Source: Methylosinus sp. LW4 (GTDB lineage: Bacteria > Pseudomonadota > Alphaproteobacteria > Rhizobiales > Beijerinckiaceae). From it: DNA of 28,806 bases. Made by a program: the position numbers and the translations under genes. Numbering within the stretch: the first letter of the stretch is position 1; each line of letters opens with the position of its first letter. This document shows, piece by piece, positions 1 through 11,263 of the stretch. Location of the stretch: contig NZ_KB900627.1 in the NCBI RefSeq assembly GCF_000379125.1, positions 233,896 through 262,701 of the forward strand, in the 5' to 3' direction. Under the pieces are notes generated by a model. That model worked only from the letters and a program-made list of their open reading frames with translations, was not told the DNA's origin and searched no databases.

Positions 1-1
1 T

Positions 2-2535
<2,534 letters not shown>

Positions 2536-2775
2536 TGGTCGCATGGGCCAACGACAGCCCGCGCCGCCATCATTTCCACGAGGTCTCGGAAGCGGAGCAT
2601 GTATCGCAGATACCAACGCACGCAGAGGACGATGATTTCTCGCGGGCAAAATGGCGTCCTTTGAAAAGATCGTCCACGCTCGACATCACTCATAACCCCC
2701 GCGTCCGATTGTGCTCACGCAAGGATTATGTCCTGTTCATGCCGTTCGCACCAGAACCAACAGGTTACCTCTTAA

Positions 2776-3534
2776 TCAGGTTCTTGCCGGCAGTGCACGA
2801 AATGCGATCATAAACTCGTTGAACCCGGGCTGTGTCAATTGCGTAGCAAAAATCTCCAAATCAGGGAACAGGCCGTCGGCTGCGAGCCTTTCCATTTGGC
2901 GGAAGAATTCTTCATCCGTCCAAACATGGCAATGTGCGTCGGCGTGGCCGGACGCAAGATAGGCCGTGGCCCAATTGTAATACTCCAGAGTAGAACGCTC
3001 GCTCATGGCGGCGAGTTCCGGCGACCACGCGCGACTGAATTCCATGACGTGTTCCATGGTCGGCGCGCGACAATTATCGTGATGGTCCATCAAAAGATGT
3101 TCCAACCTCGTTGAGGAGCGGGACACGTCGGCAGTGTGCCTTTTGTCTGGCACAGCGAGAATGATTATACCGCCCTCTCTCGGGTCGAGCAGTTTCTGTA
3201 GGTCTTGTATATAACCGATAGGATTCGGAATATGTTCGATGACATGGCAGGCAATGACATAGTCAAAGCGCTTGTCGACTTGGGAGCTGACTAAGTCTTC
3301 GCGATTAAGCAGATAGGTGACCGGGACAACGGTCTCTGGCGACAGCTTCCACAGCTCAATCATCTCCTCCGCAGTTCGGAAATCGGCGAACTCGCAGGCT
3401 CCGAGATATTTCGGAATGCTGGGAAGATCGCAGGCCCCAATTTCAAGTCCGCTGCAGGGCGTCAGGTCGAGAATCGATCTGACGAATTCGAGCCGCTTAG
3501 CCTGATAATGTTCGCGTGTGATGACTTCGTCCAT
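2776..3534 (-). CDS. class I SAM-dependent methyltransferase
   Basis: Protein of about 252 residues with a class I methyltransferase fold. The SAM-binding motif I is GLEIGACDLPSIP, and a later DYVIACHVIEHIPNP segment is the motif II-III region typical of Methyltransf_11/23 proteins, followed by a GGIIILAVPD strand. It probably methylates a sugar or glycan substituent; the substrate cannot be read from sequence. Translation may begin at ATG 3534 (GGGGGC upstream) or at ATG 3549, which has no visible ribosome site. It lies 17-32 bp downstream of the large glycosyltransferase on the same strand, so the two are probably co-transcribed. The gene ends only 18 bp from the probable IS6 boundary, so more of the operon may have been removed by the IS. 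Confidence 0.8.
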   Translation of the reverse strand: MDEVITREHYQAKRLEFVRSILDLTPCSGLEIGACDLPSIPKYLGACEFADFRTAEEMIELWKLSPETVVPVTYLLNREDLVSSQVDKRFDYVIACHVIEHIPNPIGYIQDLQKLLDPREGGIIILAVPDKRHTADVSRSSTRLEHLLMDHHDNCRAPTMEHVMEFSRAWSPELAAMSERSTLEYYNWATAYLASGHADAHCHVWTDEEFFRQMERLAADGLFPDLEIFATQLTQPGFNEFMIAFRALPART

Positions 3535-3565
3535 GGAGCTTGCCCCCATTGTTGCGGGTGAATTT

Positions 3566-6500
3566 CTATGCGGGCGCGAGCGACCCGGTTTTCGCTATGT
3601 CAGCAGAAAGAATGCTGTCATCGATGCAGCGCTCGAAAGATTCACACATATTCTTTTCTGTCAGCTGCTGCGCGAAGGCATACCCGGCATCGGCAATGCG
3701 TCTACGCAAATCCGCGTCTTTCGTCAAAGCATCCAGCGCCTTAAATGCACCGTCCTCGGGAGCGCCCAATAGGCAGTTTACGCCGTCCAGCACCATGGCG
3801 CGCACCGAGGGAACGTCGGCTTCGATGCAGGCGCAACCACAGGCCATCGCCTCAAAAATCACCGTACTGATGTTGGTAAGCGAGAAGGACAAATGAATAT
3901 CGACGGTCACCATATACCCCGCGAGCTTTTCCTGAGAAATTTTTCCAAGATCCTCGTAAGGGAAAGGTAGATCAAGCCTGTGATCCAGGCCATACAGCGC
4001 GATCTTAACCGTATCGCGATACTTAGAATTAAGCCGCGCCAAAGCGGCAACGCCGGCGGAAAAATTGCGCCGTTCGATTCCAGGACGGGCGAAAAACAAA
4101 ACGACGCAACGCTCCTTGCCTCCCACTCCGCGTCCCGTGCGACGCGCTCGCCCAGCTTCGTGGAAATGACGGTCGACGGCGAAGGGTATAGCGCGAATCC
4201 ATTTACGCCGGTCTGCGAGGCGCCGCGCAAGATAATCGCCTATTGTGATAAAAGCCAGCTTCTCATCGTAGGTCTTTTCTGCAGACAGATAGTCTGGCGA
4301 CCCGGCTGGATAGAAATCCGGCTCGTAATCTTGAATAAAATAGGCTTTAAATTTAGCGTTGTGCAGTTTAGCAACCGTCGAGGCTGTCGGCCAATTGGTA
4401 GCGATCGCGACGTCGACCGGCCCAATTAGGCTATGACCGACCCGAATTATTTCAGCATCTATCCCAAAATTGACGTGACAAAACTGCTTGATCTGCGCAT
4501 CTGTTTTGTCGGCAAGATGAGCGATGGCCTCAACATGAACTCGTACGTCATAGCCTTTGTCGGCAAGATGCTTGGCTAGAATGAATATCTTCTTGTAGCC
4601 GCCGCCAGTTTCAGCGATCGGCGCCCGGGTGACGAAAGCGACGCGGAGCCCGTAGCAAGACCCACGCGACGTCTGCCGCGCGCAGGCTCCCCGCCAACGT
4701 TCGTACACGAGTTCGGGAGTGCTGAGGGTCGTGGATCGCGCCATCACTTCCTCTTGCGCACGGAGGCCAATCGAGCGCCGGTAATCAGAGTCTGAAACCA
4801 GCTTAGAGAGCCCTTCACGCCATTCTCTCTCATCGGCGCATAAGACACCGTCGACTCCGTTCTGGATGAATACGCGGAAGGCGCCGAGGTCACAAGCGAC
4901 GGTCGGCACACCCAGGAGAGCTGCCTCGAGATATTTCAGCTCACTTTTTGCTTCTGTAAATTCATTATCATATTCAAGCGGAGCTAGGCTGATATCCGAA
5001 AGGTGATAGACTTTTGGTAGATCAGACCATGGCATGAATTCATATCTTTTGATACGATCAGAAAATCCGTCCAGCTGCTGAGGTAGCGTTAAATGCCCAA
5101 CAATCAGCAGTTGCGTCTGGGGATATTGCTGCATTATCCATACGAGAGCGCCAGCGCATTCGGAAAAGTCTTTGCTATGTGTTTTCGACCCGCTAAAATA
5201 GGCGATAACAACGTGATCTGTATTTTCCCTACTAGTCTTACACGCCTCCACCGCGCCTTCGATCATAGCTTGGCTGACCTTGTTACGTATAACAAAGGCG
5301 AGCTTGTCTGGAAAAAGCTCTCCAACAACCTTGTGCAATTTTTCAGTCGAGACGGAAACATAGCCGCAACGGCTCATCGCGGCATTGTATCTCGTAACCC
5401 CATTTAGATAGAGGGACTTTTCCGCATTGTTCATCGAATTGTAAGCATCAATTTGTGTGACGCGGGCCGGATCGAAGATAAGGTCATCTACGTCATAAAC
5501 GAGCATGACGCCTCGCTCCAAAGCCTGCTTGGCGAAGCTCTGGAAAGCGCCATCATCGGGCACGCGGTGGGCTACGATGATCGAGTAATTTTTTAACAAT
5601 TGCTCATAAGGAAAATCGTGCGGCTGGAAGACATCAACTGAATAGCCACAGTTTTGTAACGACTCGGCTTGGTGCTCGCAACGGTAGCGAAAGGCGTCGC
5701 CTGGGCAACCGCTTATGAAGGCAAAGGTCTTATGCGCCTCTCTCGGCGGCGCGAGATTGAATTCAAGAGCAAAGACCATACTTTCATTAGCTGAAAAAAT
5801 CGGGAAACAGGCAGCGCGGTAACTCGGCTGGCGTCCGGCGATAGTAAACTGGCTACCTTGCTTGAGCGTGAGAACCTTCACATCCAGCTGCAAAACCACA
5901 TTTTTTATGTAGACGGGCGCCTTCGGCCAAACCGTGAAAGAGTGGCCATCTGAGATCATTTCCGGAGAAACAACCTCTTCGTGTAGTAAAGCTTTTTTAT
6001 TTTCATCGTCCATCAGCGCATAAAGGGATATTTTGATTTTCGCTCCATTTGGCTGGCAATATGTGAAGAAGAACATATTGAAGGAGTGAATGAAATCCAC
6101 CGGGGCAACAAAAAATTGTGAAACCTGATCGTTCTGCGCGATGGGCTCGAAGGCTTGCAACGCGCGTGAACTTTGCTTGAAGGGGGCGCAGAAGCGCTGA
6201 CCTATCCGCTCCTCGATACGCTCGACGCGGACGTCGAGCGTCTCATCGCTCTTGTCGAGATAAGCCAAATAATCTTCGTAGGTGACGACGTTTCTCTCTG
6301 GAACTCGCTCTTTTTTTCGCGCCGTGACAGCTTTTTTTCGCGCCAGGACAGCTTGGGTCGCAACAGGAAAATGATAATGCCGCGGGCGCGGCTCGCGCCC
6401 CTCTTGCGCACCGTATTGTAAGTAATGGACCAACGGGTTGATGCGGGCAAGAGCAACGTCTGGATTGGTTTCAAGGTACCATTCGGTATGAAAATCGGGA

Positions 6501-7006
6501 CAAGGGTTATATTTGAGCTGCCAGCCGATGCGGATGAAGTGCTCGATCGGATCGCCGACGACATTTTCGTGGACCGTGCGATAATAGGCCGGATTGAGGA
6601 GCCGCGAATTCAAGATAAAAGCATATTCTGACGCGTATGCACGAATCGCCTGCGGAAGCTTCTCGTTGGCGGCTGCAGCACGGATCCAGTCGATTCCGGC
6701 GCGTGGACCAGGGACCGTGTCGACGCCTGCCACCGCGCCGTTGCGGACGTGATGACTAAGCGGATCGATACCGGAGCCATCGGCGCCAGTGACCATTTGA
6801 AGATACCATAAACTGTTGAAATCGGCGCGGGGATTTCGCCCTTCCCGCCAGCCCTCGTGAAAATAATGAGCGAAAGGCTCGATCTGCGCCTCGGCCACAT
6901 CCAGATAGCAGCGGAGGTAATAATCTGGATCGAAATAGCGTCTCGCCTTAGAGATCCGGCAGAAGAATCCGCCCAGTCTCTTTTCCAATGAATGAATTAA
7001 TGACAA
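3566..7006 (-). CDS. large glycosyltransferase: N-terminal repeat array plus two GT-B domains
   Basis: A 1146-residue soluble-looking protein. Residues about 25-206 contain four copies of a roughly 33-residue module with the pattern F-x-P-x-Y-Y-L ... P-x-x-H-Y-x-x-x-G-x-x-E-G-R-x-P (about 25-59, 63-97, 138-169, 172-206; the second and third are divergent). A linker of mostly beta character follows (about 240-425). The first GT4-like domain is at about 427-765 (ISGCPGDAFRYR; VYDVDDLIFDP; EFTEAKSELKYLEAALLGVP). The second, at about 770-1135, resembles the WsaF rhamnosyltransferase type (YFIQDYEPDFYPAG; FEAMACGCACIEAD). The start is TTG 7006, supported by GAGGAA seven bases upstream. It likely adds one or two sugars to a surface glycan. 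Base composition is more AT-rich than the adjoining IS elements. Confidence 0.85.
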   Translation of the reverse strand: MSLIHSLEKRLGGFFCRISKARRYFDPDYYLRCYLDVAEAQIEPFAHYFHEGWREGRNPRADFNSLWYLQMVTGADGSGIDPLSHHVRNGAVAGVDTVPGPRAGIDWIRAAAANEKLPQAIRAYASEYAFILNSRLLNPAYYRTVHENVVGDPIEHFIRIGWQLKYNPCPDFHTEWYLETNPDVALARINPLVHYLQYGAQEGREPRPRHYHFPVATQAVLARKKAVTARKKERVPERNVVTYEDYLAYLDKSDETLDVRVERIEERIGQRFCAPFKQSSRALQAFEPIAQNDQVSQFFVAPVDFIHSFNMFFFTYCQPNGAKIKISLYALMDDENKKALLHEEVVSPEMISDGHSFTVWPKAPVYIKNVVLQLDVKVLTLKQGSQFTIAGRQPSYRAACFPIFSANESMVFALEFNLAPPREAHKTFAFISGCPGDAFRYRCEHQAESLQNCGYSVDVFQPHDFPYEQLLKNYSIIVAHRVPDDGAFQSFAKQALERGVMLVYDVDDLIFDPARVTQIDAYNSMNNAEKSLYLNGVTRYNAAMSRCGYVSVSTEKLHKVVGELFPDKLAFVIRNKVSQAMIEGAVEACKTSRENTDHVVIAYFSGSKTHSKDFSECAGALVWIMQQYPQTQLLIVGHLTLPQQLDGFSDRIKRYEFMPWSDLPKVYHLSDISLAPLEYDNEFTEAKSELKYLEAALLGVPTVACDLGAFRVFIQNGVDGVLCADEREWREGLSKLVSDSDYRRSIGLRAQEEVMARSTTLSTPELVYERWRGACARQTSRGSCYGLRVAFVTRAPIAETGGGYKKIFILAKHLADKGYDVRVHVEAIAHLADKTDAQIKQFCHVNFGIDAEIIRVGHSLIGPVDVAIATNWPTASTVAKLHNAKFKAYFIQDYEPDFYPAGSPDYLSAEKTYDEKLAFITIGDYLARRLADRRKWIRAIPFAVDRHFHEAGRARRTGRGVGGKERCVVLFFARPGIERRNFSAGVAALARLNSKYRDTVKIALYGLDHRLDLPFPYEDLGKISQEKLAGYMVTVDIHLSFSLTNISTVIFEAMACGCACIEADVPSVRAMVLDGVNCLLGAPEDGAFKALDALTKDADLRRRIADAGYAFAQQLTEKNMCESFERCIDDSILSADIAKTGSLAPA

Positions 7007-7053
7007 CGTTTAGTTCCTCGGCTGCCCCGCTTCAGCATGCTATCAAGGGGGGA

Positions 7054-7458
7054 TTACGTCAAGTGCTGCGTGAGAAGCTCGTGCGCCGCCCGATGTGACG
7101 CCTGATATCCGTCGAGCGTAATTTTGCGCGGCAGCCGCCCGTGGCTCGCGAACGCACGACGGAAAAACGCTTTGGCGGCGGAGACATCTCGCTTCGCGCG
7201 CAGCAAAAAATCCACTGTTTTTCCCGTCTTGTCGACCGCGCGGTAGAGATAGACCCAGCGCCCCTTGATCTTGACACAGGTCTCATCGACGCGCCACGAT
7301 TCGCCGACTTGGCGCGCCAAACGGTTCCACCGCTTTTTGAACTCCGGGAATGTTAGCATTGAACCCAGCGGATGATGGTCGCATGGGCCAATGACAGCCC
7401 GCGCCGCCATCATTTCCACGAGATCTCGGAAGCTGAGCTTGTATCGCAAATACCAGCG
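7054..7458 (-). pseudogene. IS6-family transposase, truncated copy 2
   Basis: A minus-strand fragment with the catalytic core of an IS6/IS240 transposase: [60 protein letters not shown] and KITLDGYQASHRAAHELL. It carries the DDE region's first two acidic residues. The C-terminus, including the last catalytic Glu region, is missing: homology ends near 7080 and the frame stops at 7054. The N-terminus is fused near 7458 to an unrelated IS256 tail. The HTH segment is frameshifted exactly as in the copy at 2477-2693. It cannot make a working transposase. Confidence 0.8.
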
Positions 7459-7673
7459 CGCCATCACCCGTCTCGTCGGCGCGATCCTGCTCGAGACCAA
7501 CGATGAATGGGCCGTGCAGCGCGGTCGCTACATGACGCTGGCAACCATCGCGCCTTTGAGCGATGATCCGATCGTCAGACTGTCCGCCGTGACCGCCTGA
7601 CCATTCCGGCCAAAGCTGGAAATCCCGGTGTCCGCCTCGATCCAGCTACACCACGCCCTGGGGCACGATCTAG
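7459..7673 (+). pseudogene. IS256 (mutator)-family transposase C-terminal tail and right end
   Basis: The plus strand encodes QRAITRLVGAILLETNDEW followed by AVQRGRYMTLATIAPLSDDP, the characteristic C-terminus of an IS256-family transposase, stopping at 7600. The following bases to about 7673 (ending near 'cagctacaccacgccctggg', 'gcacgatct') resemble the end of such an element. Everything upstream of the last ~45 codons is replaced by IS6 sequence, so this is a remnant left by a deletion or IS-mediated rearrangement. Confidence 0.65.
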
Positions 7674-7719
7674 GGAAAATCGCTTGCGTCGACTCCGCGC
7701 TGACAAAGAGAGCGTGTGA

Positions 7720-7950
7720 CTCGGCGCGCCGAAATGCAGCGCCTCCTCCTTACGCAACCGCTCCGAAGCTGGTCTCGTGACCGACGGTCCCGCGGAGTTC
7801 GTGGAGATCGAGCTCGAGCAGACGGCCGTTCGTAATGAGAGCGATGCGAAGATCGAGATCGTCGTCGGCAAGGTCGTGCTACGATTGGAGCAGGACACCG
7901 CGTCGACTCGCATCGCCGAGATCATGACGGCGCTGGAGCGCGGCGCGTGA
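7720..7950 (+). pseudogene. tnpA: IS66 accessory protein TnpA, 3' fragment
   Basis: The frame ending at the TGA at 7948-7950 encodes the C-terminal half of an IS66 OrfA protein (LVTDGPAEFVEIELEQ, then AKIEIVVGKVVLRLEQD and IAEIMTALERGA). An in-frame TGA at 7717-7719 and the missing N-terminal helix-turn-helix show that the 5' part is lost. GTG 7777 could in principle restart translation, but this is probably inert. The stop overlaps the tnpB start by 4 bp (GTGA). Confidence 0.65.
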
Positions 7951-8300
7951 TCATTCCGTCGCAAGGGTTGCGGATCGTGCTCGCCGTGCGCCCCGTCGAT
8001 TTTCGCTGCGGGCACGATGCGCTGGCCGCTCTGGTGCAAAACAAGCTCGGACTCGATCCGCATTCCGGCCTCATCGTCGTGTTCCGCTCGAAGCGAAGGG
8101 ATCGCTTGAAGATTTTGTTGTGGGACGGAACCGGACTCGTGCTGATCTACAAGCGTCTTGGCGATAACGGTTTTTCTTGGCCGCAGGTCAGCGACGGCGT
8201 CCTGCAATTGAGCCGAGTGCAGTTCGAAGCTCTATTCGACGGGCTCAACTGGAAGCGCGTCGGCGAGCGGATCGTGGCGACGCCGACCGCGGCGAACTGA
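7947..8300 (+). CDS. tnpB: IS66-family accessory protein TnpB
   Basis: Complete 117-residue member of the IS66 Orf2 (TnpB) family, with the signatures VRPVDFRCGHDALAALVQ, LGLDPHSG, VFRSKRRDRLKILLWDGTGL, VLIYKRL and QFEALFDGLNWKRV. It starts at GTG 7947 overlapping the tnpA stop. The biochemical role of TnpB in IS66 transposition is not well established. It is the only undamaged frame of this element. Confidence 0.9.
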   Translation: MIIPSQGLRIVLAVRPVDFRCGHDALAALVQNKLGLDPHSGLIVVFRSKRRDRLKILLWDGTGLVLIYKRLGDNGFSWPQVSDGVLQLSRVQFEALFDGLNWKRVGERIVATPTAAN

Positions 8301-8349
8301 TCGCAACTTCGGCTTCATTCGGCGCCTCGCTTGCGATAGATTCGCCGAC

Positions 8350-9997
8350 ATGACGCCGAGCTTCGATCCCGCCAGACTCGCAGAGCTGCCTGCCGATCTG
8401 CGCGCCGAGCTGCGCGCATTGTTCGAAGCTCAGCGCGCCATGCTCGAAGCCTAACGCATCCGCGCTGATCATGAGCTCGCCGCGCGCCTTCACACCGAGA
8501 GCGAGCTCGCAGCGTCGAAAGAGACGGTCAAACGTCTGCAATTGCTCGTCAAGGAATATGAACGCGCGCGCTTCGGCAAGCGTTCGGAGAAGCTCGATCC
8601 CGATCAGTTGCAGCTCGTGCTGGAAGATATCGAGATCGCGATCGCCGAAGTCGAGGAGCGCGAGGACGATCGCGCGCGCCGCTCGGGGCGCCCGGCGACC
8701 AGGGAGCGCGCCGGCCGCGCCGCGCGCGCTTTTCCTGCTCATCTGCCGCGCGTCGAGCGCGTGATCGAGCCTGCGAGCCTCGCCTGTCCCTGTGGCTGCG
8801 GCCTGATGGTTCGGATCGGCGAGGACCGCTCTAGCCGCCTCGACGTGACGCCGGCGCAATATCGCGTCATAGAGACCGTGCGGCCTCGCTACGCCTGTCC
8901 GAAAGGATGCGCGGGCGTCGCCCAGGCGCCGGCTCCCGCGCATCTGATCGAGGGCGGCGTCCCCACCGAGGCGCTGCTGGCGCAAGTGGCGGTCGCCAAG
9001 TTCAGCGAGCACATGCCGCTCTACCGTCAATCGCAGGTCTTCGCGCGCCATGGGATCATGCTCGACCGCGCCGTTCTGGCCGATTGGATGAGAACGACGG
9101 CCTTCCACCTCGCGCCGATCGTCGAGCGCATGAGCGTGCTGATGAAGCTGTCGGGCCGTCTATTCATGGACGAGACTCGGGCGCCGGTTCTCGATCCCGG
9201 CCACGGCCGGACGAAGACGGGATATCTGTGGGCCGTTCTGCGCGACGACCGCGGGCACGGCGGCGCCGATCCGCCGATCGTGGTCTATCATTACGCGCCG
9301 GGTCGCAGCGGCGAGCACGCCGAGCGGATGCTCGAAGATTCGACGGCGTCCTCCAGGTCGACGGCTATGGCGGCTATCATCGTCTGGCTCGCTCCGAACG
9401 CAAAGGCGGCGCGCCGTTGCGGCTCGCCTGGTGTTGGAGCCATGGCAGGCGCGAGATCTCGCCGCCACGCCGAAAGCGGGCTCGCCCATCGCCGAAGCGA
9501 TCCTGGCGCGCATCGCCGCGCTCTATGCGATCGAGGCGGAGATCAGGGGCAAAGAGGCGCCGCTCCGGCAGAGCGTTCGCGCCGAGCGGTCGCGGCCTCT
9601 CGTCGTCGAGCTCGAAGACTTTTTGCGCGCCCAGGCCGCTCGCCTGTCCGGCCGCAGCGACATGGGCAAGGCCGTCGCCTATCTTCTGAACCATTGGGTC
9701 GGGCTGACCCTGTTCCTCGACGATGGTCGCGTCGAGATGGACACGAACCTCGTCGAAAATCAGATTCGGCCGCTGACTCTCACGCGCAAGAATGCGTTAT
9801 TCGCGGGGCACGACGAAGGTGGACGTTCCTGGTCGCGTTTGGCTTCGCTCATCGCGACATGCAAGCTGAACAGCGTCGATCCCTATGCCTGGATGAAGGC
9901 GACGCTCGAGGCGATCGCCGACGGTCACCCGCAGTCGCGCATCGACGAGCTGATGCCCTGGGCCTTCAAATCTTCGCCGCCGGCGCCGGCCGCCTGA
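8350..9997 (+). pseudogene. tnpC: IS66-family transposase TnpC, disrupted
   Basis: The frame starts at ATG 8350 (MTPSFDPARL) and hits a TAA at codon 35 (8452-8454). It then continues in the same frame with the leucine-zipper-like and zinc-binding regions (KRLQLLVKEYERARFGKRSE; CPCGCG; CPKGC) and the start of the DDE core (FMDETRAPVLDPG). Near 9339-9341 one base is missing (GATTC for GATTTC), moving the match to another frame (FDGVLQVDGYGGYHRLARS, LAWCWSHGRRE). Near 9450 two extra bases move it again (AGSPIAEAILARIAALYAIE ... TNLVENQIRPLTLTRKNALF). One nonsense codon and two frameshifts make this a pseudogene. Confidence 0.85.
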
Positions 9998-10063
9998 TCG
10001 CTCGCCAGCGTGCCGACCAATCGCTGGCAAAGCATTGCGCCAAAGGCTTGCAATGCCTTGTCA

Positions 10064-11213
10064 TACGGTTTCCGGCTGATTGACTCGGCGAGGGGATTCC
10101 CGGGACGAATCGAAGCAGCTAAGCTGTGTCGCTATGAATCGCGGGAGGCGGGTCATGGCGACGATAGCTGCACATTTGAGCGTCGATGCGTTGCGTGAAC
10201 GGTATGTTTCGAGTTCGAACGCGCGCGAGGCGCGGCATTTCCATGCGATCTGGCTGCTCGCCAAGGGCCACACGCTCGGCGAAGTCGCCGAGATGACGTC
10301 CTTTGCCCAGCGCTGGATCGAGCAGCTCGCGGCGCGCTACAACGCAGAAGGGCCGGAGGCTCTCGGCGACTTGCGCCGGGGCAACGGCTCGACGGCGACG
10401 GTGTTGAAGCCCGATCTGCTCGCCGAGCTGCGCGTTCGGCTGAAGGAGCCGCCCGGGACGGAGGCTTGTGGACGAGCGCGAAAGTCGTGGCTTTTCTCGC
10501 GCGCGAATTGGGGCTGGAGAAAGTTGCGGTTCAGCGCGGCTGGGAGGCGCTGAAAGCCTGCGGCATGGCGATCCAGGCTCCACGCCCCAAAAATCCGAAG
10601 TCGGCTTCGCCCGAGGAGGCGGCGGCGTTCAAAAAACCTCGAAGACGCCGTCGCGGAGGAAGCCGCGAAGCATCCAGAGCGATCGGTCGAGGTCTTCGCC
10701 AGCGACGAGCACAGGCTCGGCCTGAAACCGGTCACGCGGCGCGTCTTGGGCGCCCGTCGGCGAGCGGCCGATCGCGCATGGCCATCATCGCTTCGACTGG
10801 CTCTACGTGACCGCCTTCGTCTCGCCGGCGAGCGGCGAGACCTTCTGGTATATGCACGACGGCGTCTCGAAGCCGTTTTTCACGGCGCTGCTCAAGACCT
10901 TCGCGCATGAAGCCGCGGCCGGCGTCAATCGCACGATCGTGCTCGTCATCGACAACGCCGGCTGGCACGGCGAGGCCGGTCTGAGCGTGCCGGATGCGTG
11001 CGACTCGTTTTTCTGCCGCCCTATACGCCGGAGCTGCAACCCGCCGAGATCTTATGGGCTCTCGTCGACGAGCCCATCGTCAACAAGCACGTCGGAACGA
11101 TAGAGGAACTCGACGCGATGCGCCGCGCTCGCAAACGAGCGCGACAAAAGCCGCGCCGGCTTCCATTGGTGGCCGAAAATCGCCAAGCCGAAGTAATCAG
11201 CCGGAAACCGTAT
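10064..11213 (+). mobile_element. IS630-family element, complete ends, decayed transposase
   Basis: Perfect inverted repeats bound the element: 10061-10081 reads TCATACGGTTTCCGGCTGAT(T), and its reverse complement lies at 11195-11215. IS630 elements duplicate TA, so the TA at 10064-10065 and 11212-11213 is the likely duplication. The flanking bases make an empty site of GTCATATGAC, a palindrome, which lengthens the apparent repeat beyond the element. It sits between the IS66 tail and the 3' end of the oxidoreductase gene at 11264. Confidence 0.85.
10155..11196 (+). pseudogene. IS630-family transposase, multiple frameshifts
   Basis: Transposase-like sequence is spread over three frames. The N-terminal HTH region (LSVDALRERYVSSSNAREAR; HAIWLLAKGHTLGEVAEM) begins at ATG 10155. 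The match shifts near 10455 to MWTSAKVVAFLARELGLEKV. It shifts again at the A6 run at 10631-10636 to LEDAVAEEAAKHPERSVEVF and SDEHRLG, near 10731 (extra T) to DWLYVTAFVSPASGETFWY and VIDNAGWHGEA, and near 10992 (missing G) to RLVFLPPYTPELQPAEILW. A last shift near 11120-11135 restores FHWWPKIAKPK with stop 11194-11196. The DDE residues are all recognisable. About five indels argue for decay rather than programmed frameshifting. Confidence 0.85.
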
Positions 11214-11263
11214 GACTTCTCGAAGCGGAGTCACGCCTCACTCGAAATTAATAGATCCTGAGC

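Larger units (their letters stand above)
7720..9997 (+). mobile_element. IS66-family element remnant (tnpA fragment, tnpB, tnpC)
   Basis: Three consecutive plus-strand reading frames match the IS66 orfA-orfB-orfC order. Only the middle frame is intact. The left end is missing (it abuts the IS256 remnant) and no left inverted repeat can be seen. The right boundary lies somewhere between the tnpC stop at 9997 and the IS630 element at about 10064. Defective as an autonomous element. Confidence 0.8.

Noticed and set aside
10155..11196. Programmed frameshifting in the IS630 transposase, suggested by the A6 run at 10631-10636
   Set aside because: One shift falls on a homopolymer, but about four others do not, and several look like simple single-base gains or losses. 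Decay explains all of them.
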